From Pedobacter chinensis (GTDB lineage: Bacteria > Bacteroidota > Bacteroidia > Sphingobacteriales > Sphingobacteriaceae), in the NCBI RefSeq assembly GCF_003339865.1, contig NZ_QPKV01000010.1, positions 62,001 to 126,000 on the forward strand: a DNA stretch of 64,000 nt, written 5' to 3'. The notes under the pieces are model-generated. The model had not been told where the DNA came from. It ran no database searches and saw only the letters and a list, made by a program, of their open reading frames with translations. This document shows positions 42,141 to 51,090 of the stretch, one piece after another. Made by a program: the position numbers and the translations under genes. Within the stretch, counting starts at the first letter, position 1; each line of letters starts with the position of its first letter.

Positions 42141-43736
42141 ATGAAAACACTGAAAAAATCGGCAATTGTGCTGGGGCTTTTTGCGCTCCTTGCCGGAACC
42201 ACAACCTTAGTCAGGGCACAAGACTATCGAAACGACTACCAGGATGATGGTTACAGCACTGGAAATATTTCTTTGCAAACCTTTTACGATGAACTTTCTC
42301 CATATGGAACCTGGATTCAGGATCCTCAATATGGTTACGTTTGGCGCCCTGATGTAGATCAGAACGAATTTCGCCCTTATTATACCAATGGTCGCTGGGC
42401 GATGACTGAATATGGGAATACCTGGGTTTCTAATTACGACTGGGGTTGGGCGCCATTTCACTATGGTCGTTGGGTAATTAACAGTTACCGCCAATGGATT
42501 TGGTTGCCAGATACTGTATGGGGACCAGCCTGGGTGGATTGGAGAAGCGGAGATGGTTATTATGGTTGGGCGCCAATGGCACCAACAATCAGCATTAACT
42601 TAAGTTTTGGCCGCCGTTATGTAGTGCCGGCATTTTGCTGGAATTTTATTCCTCAACGCAATATTTACATTACCAGTTTCCCAAGGTATGATTACGGGCG
42701 TAACAATGTCTACATCCGTAATACCACGATCATAAACAACACTTATGTTTATAATAGAAGAACATATTATGGCGGTCCGAGGATTGAGGATATCAGAAGA
42801 GCAACTAATCGTGAGGTAACCGTTTATAGATATGCCCAAAGCAACAGGCCGGGTGCAAGCAGAGTTGGTGGAAAAGAGGTTTCAATTTACAGACCAAGAC
42901 CAGAACGTAATGCTGATAATCGTAATGCTGCGCCAAGAAAATATGAACAGGGTAATGTAGGAATTAGTAGAGGTAATAGAAGCGAAGGCTATGCAAATCG
43001 TGATCAAAGAGGAGGAAACAATAATGATCGAAGTGCAAATAATGACAACCGCCTTGGATCAAGAAATGATAACCGCGATGGTCAGCCAAACAGAGGAAAC
43101 GATGCGAATGTAGGTAGAGATAATAATCAACCTAACAACAGAGGCGAAGCTTATAATAGAAATTCAAACGGCCGGATTGAACGCGGAAATGCAAGTGAAA
43201 CTGATCAGCGAAATAGAGAAGAGAATGCGAACAGAGGTCAGAATCAGCAACGTAGTCAGCAAGATCGCATGAACCAGAATCAACAACGTGCTCAACGTGA
43301 CGTGAGGGGCAATGAAGAGCGTTCGCAGGAAATGCAAAGACAACGTTCTCAGGAAGCGGAGCAACAACGTGCTCAACGTAACGAACAAATGCAACAGCAG
43401 CGTAGTCAGCAAATGGAACAGCAACGTGCACAACAAGCACAAGCTCAACAGCAAGAAAGAGCACAACGCGATGCTCGGATGCAGCAACAACGTTCACAAC
43501 AGATGGAGCAGCAAAGGGCACAACGTGATGCACAAATGCAACAACAACGTAATCAGCAAGCTGAACAGCAACGTGCTCAACGCGAGGCTCAGGTTCAACA
43601 ACAAAGAGCGCAGCAGCAACAACAAATGCAACAGCGCCAGGAACAAAGAAGAACAGAAGCGCCTCAGCAACAAAGAGGGGGTGGCGAAAGAAGTGGCTCT
43701 GAAGGAGGAAGACCATCAAGAGGTGGTAGAGGATAG
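42141..43736 (+). CDS. DUF6600-like exported protein with Q/R-rich tail
   Basis: 531 aa. Signal peptide 1-27 (ending VRAQ). Residues 40-210 form a Trp/Tyr-rich domain with repeated YGTWIQDPQYGYVWRPD, GNTWVSNYDWGWAPFHYGRW and WGPAWVDWRSGDGYYGWAP motifs, the DUF6600 type. Residues 240-380 are Asn/Arg/Gly-rich. Residues 380-520 are almost only Q, R, A, M and E in near-repeats such as QQQRSQQMEQQRAQ, predicted coiled-coil or disordered. The function is unknown; it is likely periplasmic or outer-membrane. The tail DNA is repetitive (CAACAACGT words). It is followed by a clear terminator. Confidence 0.75.
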   Translation: MKTLKKSAIVLGLFALLAGTTTLVRAQDYRNDYQDDGYSTGNISLQTFYDELSPYGTWIQDPQYGYVWRPDVDQNEFRPYYTNGRWAMTEYGNTWVSNYDWGWAPFHYGRWVINSYRQWIWLPDTVWGPAWVDWRSGDGYYGWAPMAPTISINLSFGRRYVVPAFCWNFIPQRNIYITSFPRYDYGRNNVYIRNTTIINNTYVYNRRTYYGGPRIEDIRRATNREVTVYRYAQSNRPGASRVGGKEVSIYRPRPERNADNRNAAPRKYEQGNVGISRGNRSEGYANRDQRGGNNNDRSANNDNRLGSRNDNRDGQPNRGNDANVGRDNNQPNNRGEAYNRNSNGRIERGNASETDQRNREENANRGQNQQRSQQDRMNQNQQRAQRDVRGNEERSQEMQRQRSQEAEQQRAQRNEQMQQQRSQQMEQQRAQQAQAQQQERAQRDARMQQQRSQQMEQQRAQRDAQMQQQRNQQAEQQRAQREAQVQQQRAQQQQQMQQRQEQRRTEAPQQQRGGGERSGSEGGRPSRGGRG

Positions 43737-43744
43737 ATTGATTG

Positions 43745-43772
43745 AAGTCCCGATGAAAATCGGGACTTTTTT
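43745..43772 (+). terminator. Terminator of the DUF6600-like gene
   Basis: AAGTCCCGAT, loop GAAA, ATCGGGACTT, then T-run; perfect 10-bp stem starting 9 nt after the stop. Confidence 0.92.
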
Positions 43773-43796
43773 AATTTTAATCAAATTATTTATTTT

Positions 43797-43829
43797 AGAG
43801 AAGTCAAGTTTTTAAAACTTGACTTCTCT
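43797..43829. repeat. 33-bp palindrome at the edge of the tandem array
   Basis: Arms AGAGAAGTCAAGTTTT and AAAACTTGACTTCTCT are exact inverse copies around one T. The right arm is the spacer of the first tandem unit; the left arm is its inverted copy. It may act as a terminator hairpin in either direction. Confidence 0.8.
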
Positions 43830-44412
43830 TTTATTGCCCCGCTGCTTAAAGCGATTAGGTCAAGCTCTTTTCAGAGAAAGGATATTTAACGTTTGGATAA
43901 AATGATCTGCATCCAAAAAGAACAGTTTTTTTAAAAACTTGACTTCTCTTTTATTGCCCCGCTGCTTAAAGCGATTAGGTCAAGCTCTTTTCAGAGAAAG
44001 GATATTTAACGTTTGGATAAAATGATCTACATCCCAAAAGAACAGTTTTTTTAAAACTTGATTTCTCTTTTTATTGTCCTGCTGCTTAAAGCGATTAGGT
44101 TAAGCTCTTTTCAGAGAAAGGATATTTAACGTTTAGATAAAATGATCTGCATCCAAAAAGAACAGTTTTTTAAAAACTTGACTTCTCTTTTATTGCCCAG
44201 CTGCTTAAAGCGATTAGGTCAAGCTCTTTTCAGAGAAAGGATATTTAACGTTTGGATAAAATGATCTGCATCCCAAAAGAACAGTTTTTTTAAAACTTGA
44301 TTTCTCTTTTATTGCCCCGCTGCTTAAAGCGATTAGGTCAAGCTCTTTTCAGAGAAAGGATATTTAACGTTTAGATAAAATGATCTGCATCCAAAAAGAA
44401 CAGTTTTTTAAA
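43814..44412 (-). repeat. Five tandem ~120-bp repeats derived from the 3' end of the HAD gene
   Basis: Five units of 119-120 bp, nearly identical (units begin AAAACTTGACTTCTCTTTT at about 43814, 43934, 44053, 44173 and 44292). Each unit carries a 90-nt stretch that aligns by eye with the last 30 codons of the HAD gene ending at 44429, in the same orientation and with the same ending (codons for AAGQ then TAA), plus a ~30-nt spacer nearly identical to the one behind the HAD gene. The units contain internal stops, so they are not coding. Between units identity is much higher than between unit and gene. Confidence 0.9.
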
Positions 44413-44428
44413 AACTTGACTTCTCCTT

Positions 44429-45052
44429 TTATTGTCCTGCTGCCTGATGCAATTGAGTTAAATCTTTTCCTATGTAAGTGCTTTTAGCATTTGGATAAAG
44501 ATTATCGGGATCTAAAAGAAATGTTTCCAGTCCGAGTTCCAATCCAAATTTTATTTCTGATTCGGCATCATCGCCAATTACTAAAATATCCTCTTTATTC
44601 AGATCATATTTCTGAATGAGCTCGATGAAAGCTTCTTTCTTATTCGTTTTTGATACATCAACCACATAAACTTCTTCAAAATCATCAGCTATGCCTAACA
44701 TTTTAACTTTTGAGTTTTGTTGCTTTGGAAACCCGGCGGTTACGATAAATTTTCTGCCTTTTAAGCTTTTAATATAATGATAGTCATTTCCCGGAATTAA
44801 AGGTTTTGTTACTTCCCGATTGGTTAAGAATTCCACAGCTTGATCAATGACATCTTTTTTAAAACCATATTTCTGAGCAACTTTCAAAAACGGAATTCTT
44901 AACATTTCTTGTTTTGCTGATTGATATTTCTCATCAGAAATGCCTAAATCCTGTTGATCTAAAAGGTCGTATAATCCACGCATTAAAACTTCCTGGTTCG
45001 GTTTTGTAAAATAAATAGTGTTATCAAGATTTATAAAAAATATACACTTCAT
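44429..45052 (-). CDS. HAD-superfamily hydrolase with Asn in place of the nucleophile Asp
   Basis: 207 aa. The HAD fold is recognised from motif I region FFINLDNTIYF (residues 5-15), the motif II Thr in KFIVTAGFP, and motif IV DILVIGDDAESEIKFG with the acidic pair near residue 160. In motif I (hhhDxDxT) the first Asp, the phosphoryl-accepting nucleophile, is Asn8; the second Asp (Asp10) and Thr12 are kept. The protein may therefore be catalytically weak, or a pseudo-enzyme, unless the Asn is deamidated. It has no signal peptide. Its 3' end has been duplicated to form the tandem array downstream. Confidence 0.78.
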   Translation of the reverse strand: MKCIFFINLDNTIYFTKPNQEVLMRGLYDLLDQQDLGISDEKYQSAKQEMLRIPFLKVAQKYGFKKDVIDQAVEFLTNREVTKPLIPGNDYHYIKSLKGRKFIVTAGFPKQQNSKVKMLGIADDFEEVYVVDVSKTNKKEAFIELIQKYDLNKEDILVIGDDAESEIKFGLELGLETFLLDPDNLYPNAKSTYIGKDLTQLHQAAGQ

Positions 45053-45131
45053 TATGGATTGGTTTTTGTATGATAAAAAAAATAAAACACCAACGGGTTA
45101 AATATGTTTATTAACTAAAGAATTAAAGATT

Positions 45132-45359
45132 ATGACAAAGGAAACAAAAATTATAGTAGGCGTATTAGCCGGAGCAGCATTAGGAGCAACAATAGCTTTA
45201 GCATTATCTTCAGATTCTACCAGCGATCTGAAAGGTAAAGTATCTGATTTTTTTGCTGATTTATTAGAATCATCAAAAGATAAATTAGCTGGTTTAGCTG
45301 ATAAAGCTGTTGGTGTTGCAGATAAGGTAAAAGATAAAATAGCAGAAGTAAATGCTTAA
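45132..45359 (+). CDS. YtxH-domain small protein
   Basis: 75 aa. One N-terminal membrane helix with small residues (IIVGVLAGAALGATIALAL) followed by an amphipathic, Lys/Asp/Ala-rich helix (SSKDKLAGLADKAVGVADKVKDKIAE). This is the YtxH layout, found in stress-induced small proteins. It is monocistronic and followed by a perfect short terminator (45367-45393). Function in the cell is not established for this family. Confidence 0.8.
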   Translation: MTKETKIIVGVLAGAALGATIALALSSDSTSDLKGKVSDFFADLLESSKDKLAGLADKAVGVADKVKDKIAEVNA

Positions 45360-45366
45360 GAATTGG

Positions 45367-45395
45367 AAATGCCGGTAATATCCGGCATTTTAATT
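45367..45395 (+). terminator. Terminator of the YtxH gene
   Basis: AAATGCCGG, loop TAATAT, CCGGCATTT and TTAATT; 9-bp perfect stem 8 nt after the stop. Confidence 0.85.
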
Positions 45396-45416
45396 CTATA
45401 TTCTAACCGTATCTAA

Positions 45417-46817
45417 ATGAAAATTGCTTTTCATGGCGCTGCCCGTACAGTTACGGGGAGCAAGCACCTTATTGCCCTAAAAAATAATACTCAAATATTA
45501 TTGGATTGTGGCTTATTTCAGGGAATGGGAGAAGTTACCGATAAGTTGAACGATTATTTCGGGTTTGATCCTAAAAAGATAACGTATCTCATTTTATCAC
45601 ACGCACATATTGATCATTGCGGTTTATTGCCAAAATTAGTTGCTGATGGTTTCAGTGGAAAGATTTTTTGTACGCCCGCAACAATGGATTTAGCTCGGAT
45701 ATTAATGATGGATTCGGCTAAGATTCAAATGCAGGATGCTGAATTTTCTAACCGGCATTTACGTGAAGGCGAAGAAATGGAGGAGGCGCTTTATACTGAA
45801 GAAGATGTAATGAAAACATTAAGTCAGATGAAAATTGTGGAATATGAAGAAGATTTTCAGATTGATGAAAGCATACATTTGAAATTAACTGATGCCGGCC
45901 ATATTTTAGGAAGTGCTGCAGTTCACTTGACAATTAATGAAGATGGAAAATCGACAAAAATTACCTTTTCTGGCGATGTTGGTCGCTATGGCGATTTATT
46001 GTTAAAAAGTCCGCAACAATTCAACCAGGCAGATTATATCTTAATGGAATCTACTTATGGCGATTCTCTCCATAAAGATCTGGAACCAATTGAAAATATG
46101 CTGTTAGAAATCATCAACCATACCTGCAATGTTAAAAAGGGTAAAGTGATTATTCCGGCTTTCGCTGTTGGACGAACCCAGGAATTGCTGTATGCTTTAA
46201 ATGGTTTGGAGCTGAAAGGTAAATTGCCTGATGTTTCTTATTATGTAGATAGTCCGCTATCTTCAAAAGCAACTGAGATTTTAAAAAACCATCCTGAGGT
46301 TTATAACAATGGAGTGAAGAACACACTAAAGATAGATCACGATGTTTTTGCTTTTAAAGGTTTGCGTTTTATTGAAAGCGTAGAAGAATCAAAAAACCTG
46401 AATCAGGATCCACGACCTTGTGTAATTATTTCGGCATCTGGAATGGCCGAGGCTGGGAGAGTAAAACATCATATCCGAAACAACATTGGCAATCAGAAAA
46501 ACACCATTTTAATGGTTGGCTATTGCGAACCGAAATCACTTGGCGGAAGATTAATTGCTGGTCAAAAAGTAGTTGAAATTTTTAGAGATGAATATGAAGT
46601 TAGGGCCGAAGTGCGATCAATAAAATCAATGAGTGCCCATGGCGATTACGAAGATTTATTAAAGTTTTTATCCTGTCAGGATCCTGCTAAAGTGAAGCAA
46701 CTGTTTCTGGTTCATGGAGAATACGATGTTCAGCAAAATTTCGCAACCAAGTTAAAAGAGCAAGGGTTTAAACATGTGGCCATTCCTGAATATCATCAGG
46801 AGTTTGAGCTGGAATAA
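45417..46817 (+). CDS. Metallo-beta-lactamase/beta-CASP RNA-processing hydrolase
   Basis: 466 aa. Metal ligands are in SHAHIDHCGLLPKL (HxHxDH, near residue 62), a His in LTDAGHILGSAAVHL, and an Asp in TFSGDVGRYGD. The beta-CASP part has ESTYGDSLH, PAFAVGRTQELLYAL, SPLSSKATEI, ISASGMAEAGRVKHHI, the motif C region VRSIKSMSAHGD and a final His in FLVHGE. This matches the CPSF-73/YsxH-like cytosolic ribonucleases of bacteria (RNA-metabolising MBL fold). It is close to the downstream methyltransferase but separated by a palindrome. Confidence 0.92.
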   Translation: MKIAFHGAARTVTGSKHLIALKNNTQILLDCGLFQGMGEVTDKLNDYFGFDPKKITYLILSHAHIDHCGLLPKLVADGFSGKIFCTPATMDLARILMMDSAKIQMQDAEFSNRHLREGEEMEEALYTEEDVMKTLSQMKIVEYEEDFQIDESIHLKLTDAGHILGSAAVHLTINEDGKSTKITFSGDVGRYGDLLLKSPQQFNQADYILMESTYGDSLHKDLEPIENMLLEIINHTCNVKKGKVIIPAFAVGRTQELLYALNGLELKGKLPDVSYYVDSPLSSKATEILKNHPEVYNNGVKNTLKIDHDVFAFKGLRFIESVEESKNLNQDPRPCVIISASGMAEAGRVKHHIRNNIGNQKNTILMVGYCEPKSLGGRLIAGQKVVEIFRDEYEVRAEVRSIKSMSAHGDYEDLLKFLSCQDPAKVKQLFLVHGEYDVQQNFATKLKEQGFKHVAIPEYHQEFELE

Positions 46818-46832
46818 GTTTAAATTCAGTCA

Positions 46833-46887
46833 TTGCTGAAGCAAGAAGTATTTCTTTTACTAGAAAAATTGTCTCTTGCTTCAGCAA
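46833..46887. repeat. Inverted repeat between the MBL and methyltransferase genes
   Basis: TTGCTGAAGCAAGA (46833-46846) and TCTTGCTTCAGCAA (46874-46887) are perfect 14-bp inverted arms. It is a REP-like intergenic element. The frame running through it makes the methyltransferase ORF look longer than it is. Confidence 0.8.
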
Positions 46888-46967
46888 TAACGGATCGCTT
46901 AATAAAAGCACTATCCTCCATGCCATTTCCTTTAGTCTTTCAGCTTTCCTCACTATCTTTGCCTCCT

Positions 46968-47654
46968 ATGGATGTTTTTGGTAAAGCACTTACTGATATT
47001 TATAAAACCGGCGAAGCCGATACACTCTGGCTGCATAATTCGTATGGCGAACCGGAAGAAATGCCTCTGGAATTTTTCTTTCGTGATGATGAAGATATGC
47101 CCGGTTTAGAATTACAGGCACTGCACATGTGCAAAGGAAAGGTGTTAGACATTGGTGCAGGTGTGGGGAGTCATGCTTTACTTTTGCAGGCCTTTAATGT
47201 TGATGTTACTGCAATTGATGTTTCAGAAGCAGCGGTTAATATCATGAAAGATCGCGGTGTGAAAAAAGCATTGCTTCAGGATATTTTTACCTATCAGGAA
47301 AAATTCGATACCATTTTAATGTTAATGAATGGCATTGGCTTAACAGGAACCTTACCTGGTTTCAAAGATTTTCTGATCAGATTAAAAAGCCTCTTAAATC
47401 CGGGCGGGCAAGTCATTTTTGACTCATCAGACATTTCATATTTGTATGAAGACATGCCGAAACCCTTAAATCAATACTACGGAGAAGTTTCATATCAATA
47501 TGAATATAAAGGCGAAAAAGGTAATTGGTTTAACTGGATTTATGTAGATGAAGAAACCATAAAAACCATTGCAAAAGAAACGGGCTGGGATTGCGAGATC
47601 ATTTTTGATGATGGCGAAGATCAATATTTGGTTAAGCTAAGTCCAAATTCCTAA
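46968..47654 (+). CDS. Class I SAM-dependent methyltransferase
   Basis: 228 aa from ATG 46968 (MDVFGKALTDIYKTGEAD). Upstream in-frame codons back to 46833 run through an inverted repeat and are unlikely to be translated. SAM-binding motif I is VLDIGAGVGSHALLL, followed by acidic strand end VTAIDVSEAA, and DTILMLMNGIGLTG as motif IV-like region. Substrate is unknown; the short GEPEEMPLEFFFRD entry resembles small-molecule methyltransferases. No signal peptide. Confidence 0.85.
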   Translation: MDVFGKALTDIYKTGEADTLWLHNSYGEPEEMPLEFFFRDDEDMPGLELQALHMCKGKVLDIGAGVGSHALLLQAFNVDVTAIDVSEAAVNIMKDRGVKKALLQDIFTYQEKFDTILMLMNGIGLTGTLPGFKDFLIRLKSLLNPGGQVIFDSSDISYLYEDMPKPLNQYYGEVSYQYEYKGEKGNWFNWIYVDEETIKTIAKETGWDCEIIFDDGEDQYLVKLSPNS

Positions 47655-47737
47655 CAAGCATCTTTGAGCAAATAATTTAAAAGAAGAAAACTGTGAACCC
47701 CGAATTTAGTGTGTAAGGGCTTTGTTTTTATGGAAAA

Positions 47738-47810
47738 ATATCCCGCAGATTTAAAAAGATGTATGCAGAGTTATTTTTTTCTGCATTAATCAGCGGCATC
47801 TGCGGGAAAT
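47738..47810. repeat. CCCGCAGAT inverted-repeat element
   Basis: TCCCGCAGAT (47741) and ATCTGCGGGA (47798-47807) are exact inverses, with a nested TGCAGAG / CTGCA pair inside. It is an intergenic element between convergent genes; the rest of 47655-47895 shows no ORF. Confidence 0.75.
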
Positions 47811-47895
47811 ACCTAAAGAATTTCAACATCATTTATCCGTATCGCCCTCCGTTGCAGACGAGGATGATTTCGAATCGCAAAGATTTCTTAAGCCT

Positions 47896-50670
47896 TTAAA
47901 AATTAAAAAACGTTTGCCTGCCACCTACTTTTTGGCCGAAATTTTGAATGTTATACGTAAGTGTTAACATTCCGTATCTTCCCAAATTATTGCTTTGTGT
48001 ATCGATAATGCTATTTCCGGTAATCTGAACATTTCTGCGTACATTACTTTGCAAAATATCATTTACAGAAAATTTTAGCTGTGCTCTATCATTTTTCATA
48101 AACAAATAAGTTACAGCTGCATTCCAAAATTTAATATTGTTATTATAGCCCGCAATTTGCTGTGTATTTATAGTCATGGAGTAATTGGTTTCGAAAACCA
48201 CTTTTTTAGGATACCTGATGATCAATTCGGAAGAGCTTTGGTGTGTATTGTAACTTAGATTAGTGTAATAACTATCATCATAATGGCTGCGATTTAAATT
48301 TACCGAGTAGGATTGATTAATTTCTACAAAATCGTTTAAATTAAGCCGTATGCCTCCGTTTGGTCCAATGTAATACACATCAGCATCGCTACGAATGTTG
48401 TTGATGATTACCGGAGTATGATTAAAGTTCATCCAAAAACCTGCACCGACTTTCAGGGTCGTTTTATTAAACTTAAAATCTTTTGAGGCATTGGCACCAC
48501 CATTGAAACTATAAATACCGCTCGCATTAATAGGTGTTATTGTTTGAACGCCATTGCTTATGGTTGTTGTATTGATAACGCCATTTTTGGTAAAATTGCC
48601 ATAACCATATAAGTTATAATTAATGAGGTTTTTAGGATCATACTTGTACATATTTAAGTTCAAGCTCTGTGTTCTGGCCGGAACAAGTGCGGGGTTCCCG
48701 TTTCTGATGTAAAATGCATTGGTGTTATCAGCAACAGGTTGAAGATAATTTACATCAGGTTCGGTAAATCTTGCATTGTAAGTAAGTGTAAAAATTTTAT
48801 ACTTAAGCATAAAAGTTGGCCATATAAAATTGAAACGTTGATTGATATCGCTACCCGTAGTAAAGCGATTATTTAAAGAAATATAGTTGTGTACAAAACC
48901 GGGCTGCACAAACAGATCCTTGGTGATTTTATAACGCAGGCTGAAATTTGCATTGGTTTTAAAGCCCTTTTGCTCAACGGTTTGAGTGAGGTCTGGAATT
49001 GCAATGTCGTATAATTGATTAGCGGGGTTTCTATAAAAAGTATTTAATGCATTCTCATTGCTGATGATATTCCCGCTCAAATCTACCTTGAAATTTAAAC
49101 TCTTACTAATGGGCTCGGTATAATTGGTATAAATATAGGTCCTGAAATTTTCTATTGAATTATTTCTAAGCTGATCAACTTCAGAAGTGGATGGAGTGAG
49201 ATAAAAAACACTGTTACTTCTGTTATAGGTTAATACCGGATTTGGCGTTGTCGATGCATCAAGGCCAATGTTAAAAGATCGTCCTGCTTTTTTAAAATCC
49301 CTGCTATAATCGGCAATAATTTGATATCTGTTGCTAGATGAGTTTCTATCATTCAGATTTTGCAGGGTATTAATTAATTCTCCGTTTGCATTGTTATTAT
49401 TAGAAGAGATCGTACTGACCGAATTGTTCGAGTTTAATATTATTGCCGGTTCAATAGTAAGTTGGGTCAGTGAGTCGATTTTCCAATCTATTTTTCCGCG
49501 GACATTATGTTTTAAGGTAAGTGCGTTTGTCTGCTCATCGGAGTTGGTAATTAAACGATCGTTACCCAATGTCTGATTGGTGTTCGTTAGCTTTTCCAAC
49601 AAGTTATCCGATCGGCCAAAGAAATATTGCATGTTAATTTTAAGGCCTTTTTTGGTAATGGTATTGAAGTTAAAGCCCCCACCCGATGAGGTTTGAACGC
49701 CATTGTAAGAACCGCCAAAACTAATACCATTGAATTCGAAATAGCCGCCTGAGGTCATCATCATGGAGTTTACGCCGCTGCGGTTAAAACCACCAATGCG
49801 TTGCACATCACTGGGATTGAAACCAGGCTGATTAATATTGTTGCCATACGCAAGTACACTTACCTGGGTGGTATCCCTGAAAAAATTCATCAGTCCACCA
49901 GCCTGGTAAAGATCTTTTATTCCGCCACCGGCATACAACTTTCCGAAAGCTCCCTGTTTAATGGCTTTCTTCAGTTTTAAATTAATGATTTGAGGAATTT
50001 CAGCTTCAGTTAAATCCGGATCACGTCTTTTTGCCTGCTTATCATCTACTACCTGCACTTTATCGATGATGTTTGCAGGCAGGTTTTTAGTTGCGATTTG
50101 CTGATCTCCACCGAAAAATTCCTTTCCATCTACGAGGATTTTGCTAACCGTTTTCCCATTTACCTGTATCGAACCGTCCTGGGCGATTGAAACTCCAGGC
50201 AGTTTTTTCAATAAATCTTCTACCACCGCCGATGGTAAGGTTTTAAAAGATTCTGCATTAAATTCGATGGTATCTTTACGAACAATTACCGGAGGCCTTT
50301 CTGCTGTAATCACAATTTCGTTAAGGTCATTTGCCTTTGTAGACAAATAAAGTGTTCCAAGATTTATTGCCGGATTTTGTGCCGTCAATTCTACTTCTTT
50401 TCGGTAGGTTCCATACTGCCAGGCTGTAATTACCAATCTGTATTTTATTCCTGTTGATAGATTATTGATTTTGAAAACACCTTTGTCATCCGATAATTTG
50501 TAGGTGGTTAATATACTATCTCCAACTTTATAAACTGAAACCGTAGAATAGTTCAGAGTTGTTTTATGGTTGGTGCTGTCAGCTAAAATGCCGGTAATAC
50601 TTCCATTTTTCTGGGCGAAAAGAGTATAGAAAATCAGGCAAAAGGCAATTGAAAGTAAGAGTTTCTTCAT
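47896..50670 (-). CDS. Outer-membrane beta-barrel protein (TonB-receptor-like, OMP_b-brl_3 type)
   Basis: 924 aa. Signal peptide ends LFAQ. A carboxypeptidase-regulatory-like domain (about 22-110; GSITGILADSTN) precedes a plug-like region (DTIEFNAESFKTLPSAVVEDLLKKLPGVSIAQDGSIQVNGK, VSKILVDGKEFFGGD), then a large beta-barrel of the outer-membrane beta-barrel family ending in F (RQTFFNF). This class resembles TonB receptors but lacks clear siderophore motifs. Substrate is unknown. A 21-bp-spaced direct repeat lies upstream and could be a regulator site. Confidence 0.85.
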   Translation of the reverse strand: MKKLLLSIAFCLIFYTLFAQKNGSITGILADSTNHKTTLNYSTVSVYKVGDSILTTYKLSDDKGVFKINNLSTGIKYRLVITAWQYGTYRKEVELTAQNPAINLGTLYLSTKANDLNEIVITAERPPVIVRKDTIEFNAESFKTLPSAVVEDLLKKLPGVSIAQDGSIQVNGKTVSKILVDGKEFFGGDQQIATKNLPANIIDKVQVVDDKQAKRRDPDLTEAEIPQIINLKLKKAIKQGAFGKLYAGGGIKDLYQAGGLMNFFRDTTQVSVLAYGNNINQPGFNPSDVQRIGGFNRSGVNSMMMTSGGYFEFNGISFGGSYNGVQTSSGGGFNFNTITKKGLKINMQYFFGRSDNLLEKLTNTNQTLGNDRLITNSDEQTNALTLKHNVRGKIDWKIDSLTQLTIEPAIILNSNNSVSTISSNNNNANGELINTLQNLNDRNSSSNRYQIIADYSRDFKKAGRSFNIGLDASTTPNPVLTYNRSNSVFYLTPSTSEVDQLRNNSIENFRTYIYTNYTEPISKSLNFKVDLSGNIISNENALNTFYRNPANQLYDIAIPDLTQTVEQKGFKTNANFSLRYKITKDLFVQPGFVHNYISLNNRFTTGSDINQRFNFIWPTFMLKYKIFTLTYNARFTEPDVNYLQPVADNTNAFYIRNGNPALVPARTQSLNLNMYKYDPKNLINYNLYGYGNFTKNGVINTTTISNGVQTITPINASGIYSFNGGANASKDFKFNKTTLKVGAGFWMNFNHTPVIINNIRSDADVYYIGPNGGIRLNLNDFVEINQSYSVNLNRSHYDDSYYTNLSYNTHQSSSELIIRYPKKVVFETNYSMTINTQQIAGYNNNIKFWNAAVTYLFMKNDRAQLKFSVNDILQSNVRRNVQITGNSIIDTQSNNLGRYGMLTLTYNIQNFGQKVGGRQTFFNF

Positions 50671-50727
50671 AGGTGCTTCTTAATAAGGGAAATCTAAAAA
50701 TAAAGGCTTTTTTTACCTGGTTTTTAA

Positions 50728-50761
50728 AAATGTGATGAATGGTTACCAAAATGTGATGAAT
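50728..50761. promoter_or_regulatory. Direct repeat AAATGTGATGAAT, 21-bp period
   Basis: Exact 13-bp copies at 50728-50740 and 50749-50761 are spaced two helical turns apart, 60-90 bp upstream of the barrel-protein ATG (50670). Same-face direct repeats of this spacing are typical of LytTR-type and some two-component regulators. The rest of 50762-51037 shows no ORF. Confidence 0.5.
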
Positions 50762-51037
50762 ACATTTGGTTTGGTTAATTACTTTACAGACGCCCAAAAA
50801 CAAAAAGTGTTGCATCTTTAAAACAAATAACTAAGTTTTTAGGTAAAAGTAGTGTTGCGTATGATTAGTTGCAAACAGCATCAAAAAAATTACAAATAAT
50901 TAGGAAACTGAACTTATTCAGTAAGAGGAGTGTACAGGTCGAGTCCAATGTATAAAAATAATCGATGCTGAATCGACAGGGCCTTAAGCGCCTTTAAAAG
51001 ATTCGATAGCTAAATGTTTTTTGAATCGAAATCCATA

Positions 51038-51081
51038 AAATATAAATCCTCCAGAGAGAAGGCCGCGGAGGATTTATATTT
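51038..51081 (-). terminator. Terminator of the DUF5694 gene
   Basis: AAATATAAATCCTCC and GGAGGATTTATATTT form a perfect 15-bp stem with a 14-nt loop, 10 nt after the stop at 51091. The following T-run is short (TTTTAT). Confidence 0.8.
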
Positions 51082-51090
51082 GAGTGTTTT

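Noticed and set aside
43132..43719. Antisense ORFs (up to 195 aa) opposite the Q/R-rich tail
   Set aside because: They arise because CAA/CGT-rich coding gives open, hydrophobic-looking frames on the other strand; no start context or domain.
43814..44412. Tandem repeats as a CRISPR array
   Set aside because: The whole 119-120 bp unit is repeated; there are no unique spacers between short repeats and no cas genes. The unit derives from the HAD gene tail.
46833..46967. N-terminal extension of the methyltransferase from 46833
   Set aside because: The first 45 codons run through an inverted repeat; the conserved protein begins at the ATG at 46968.
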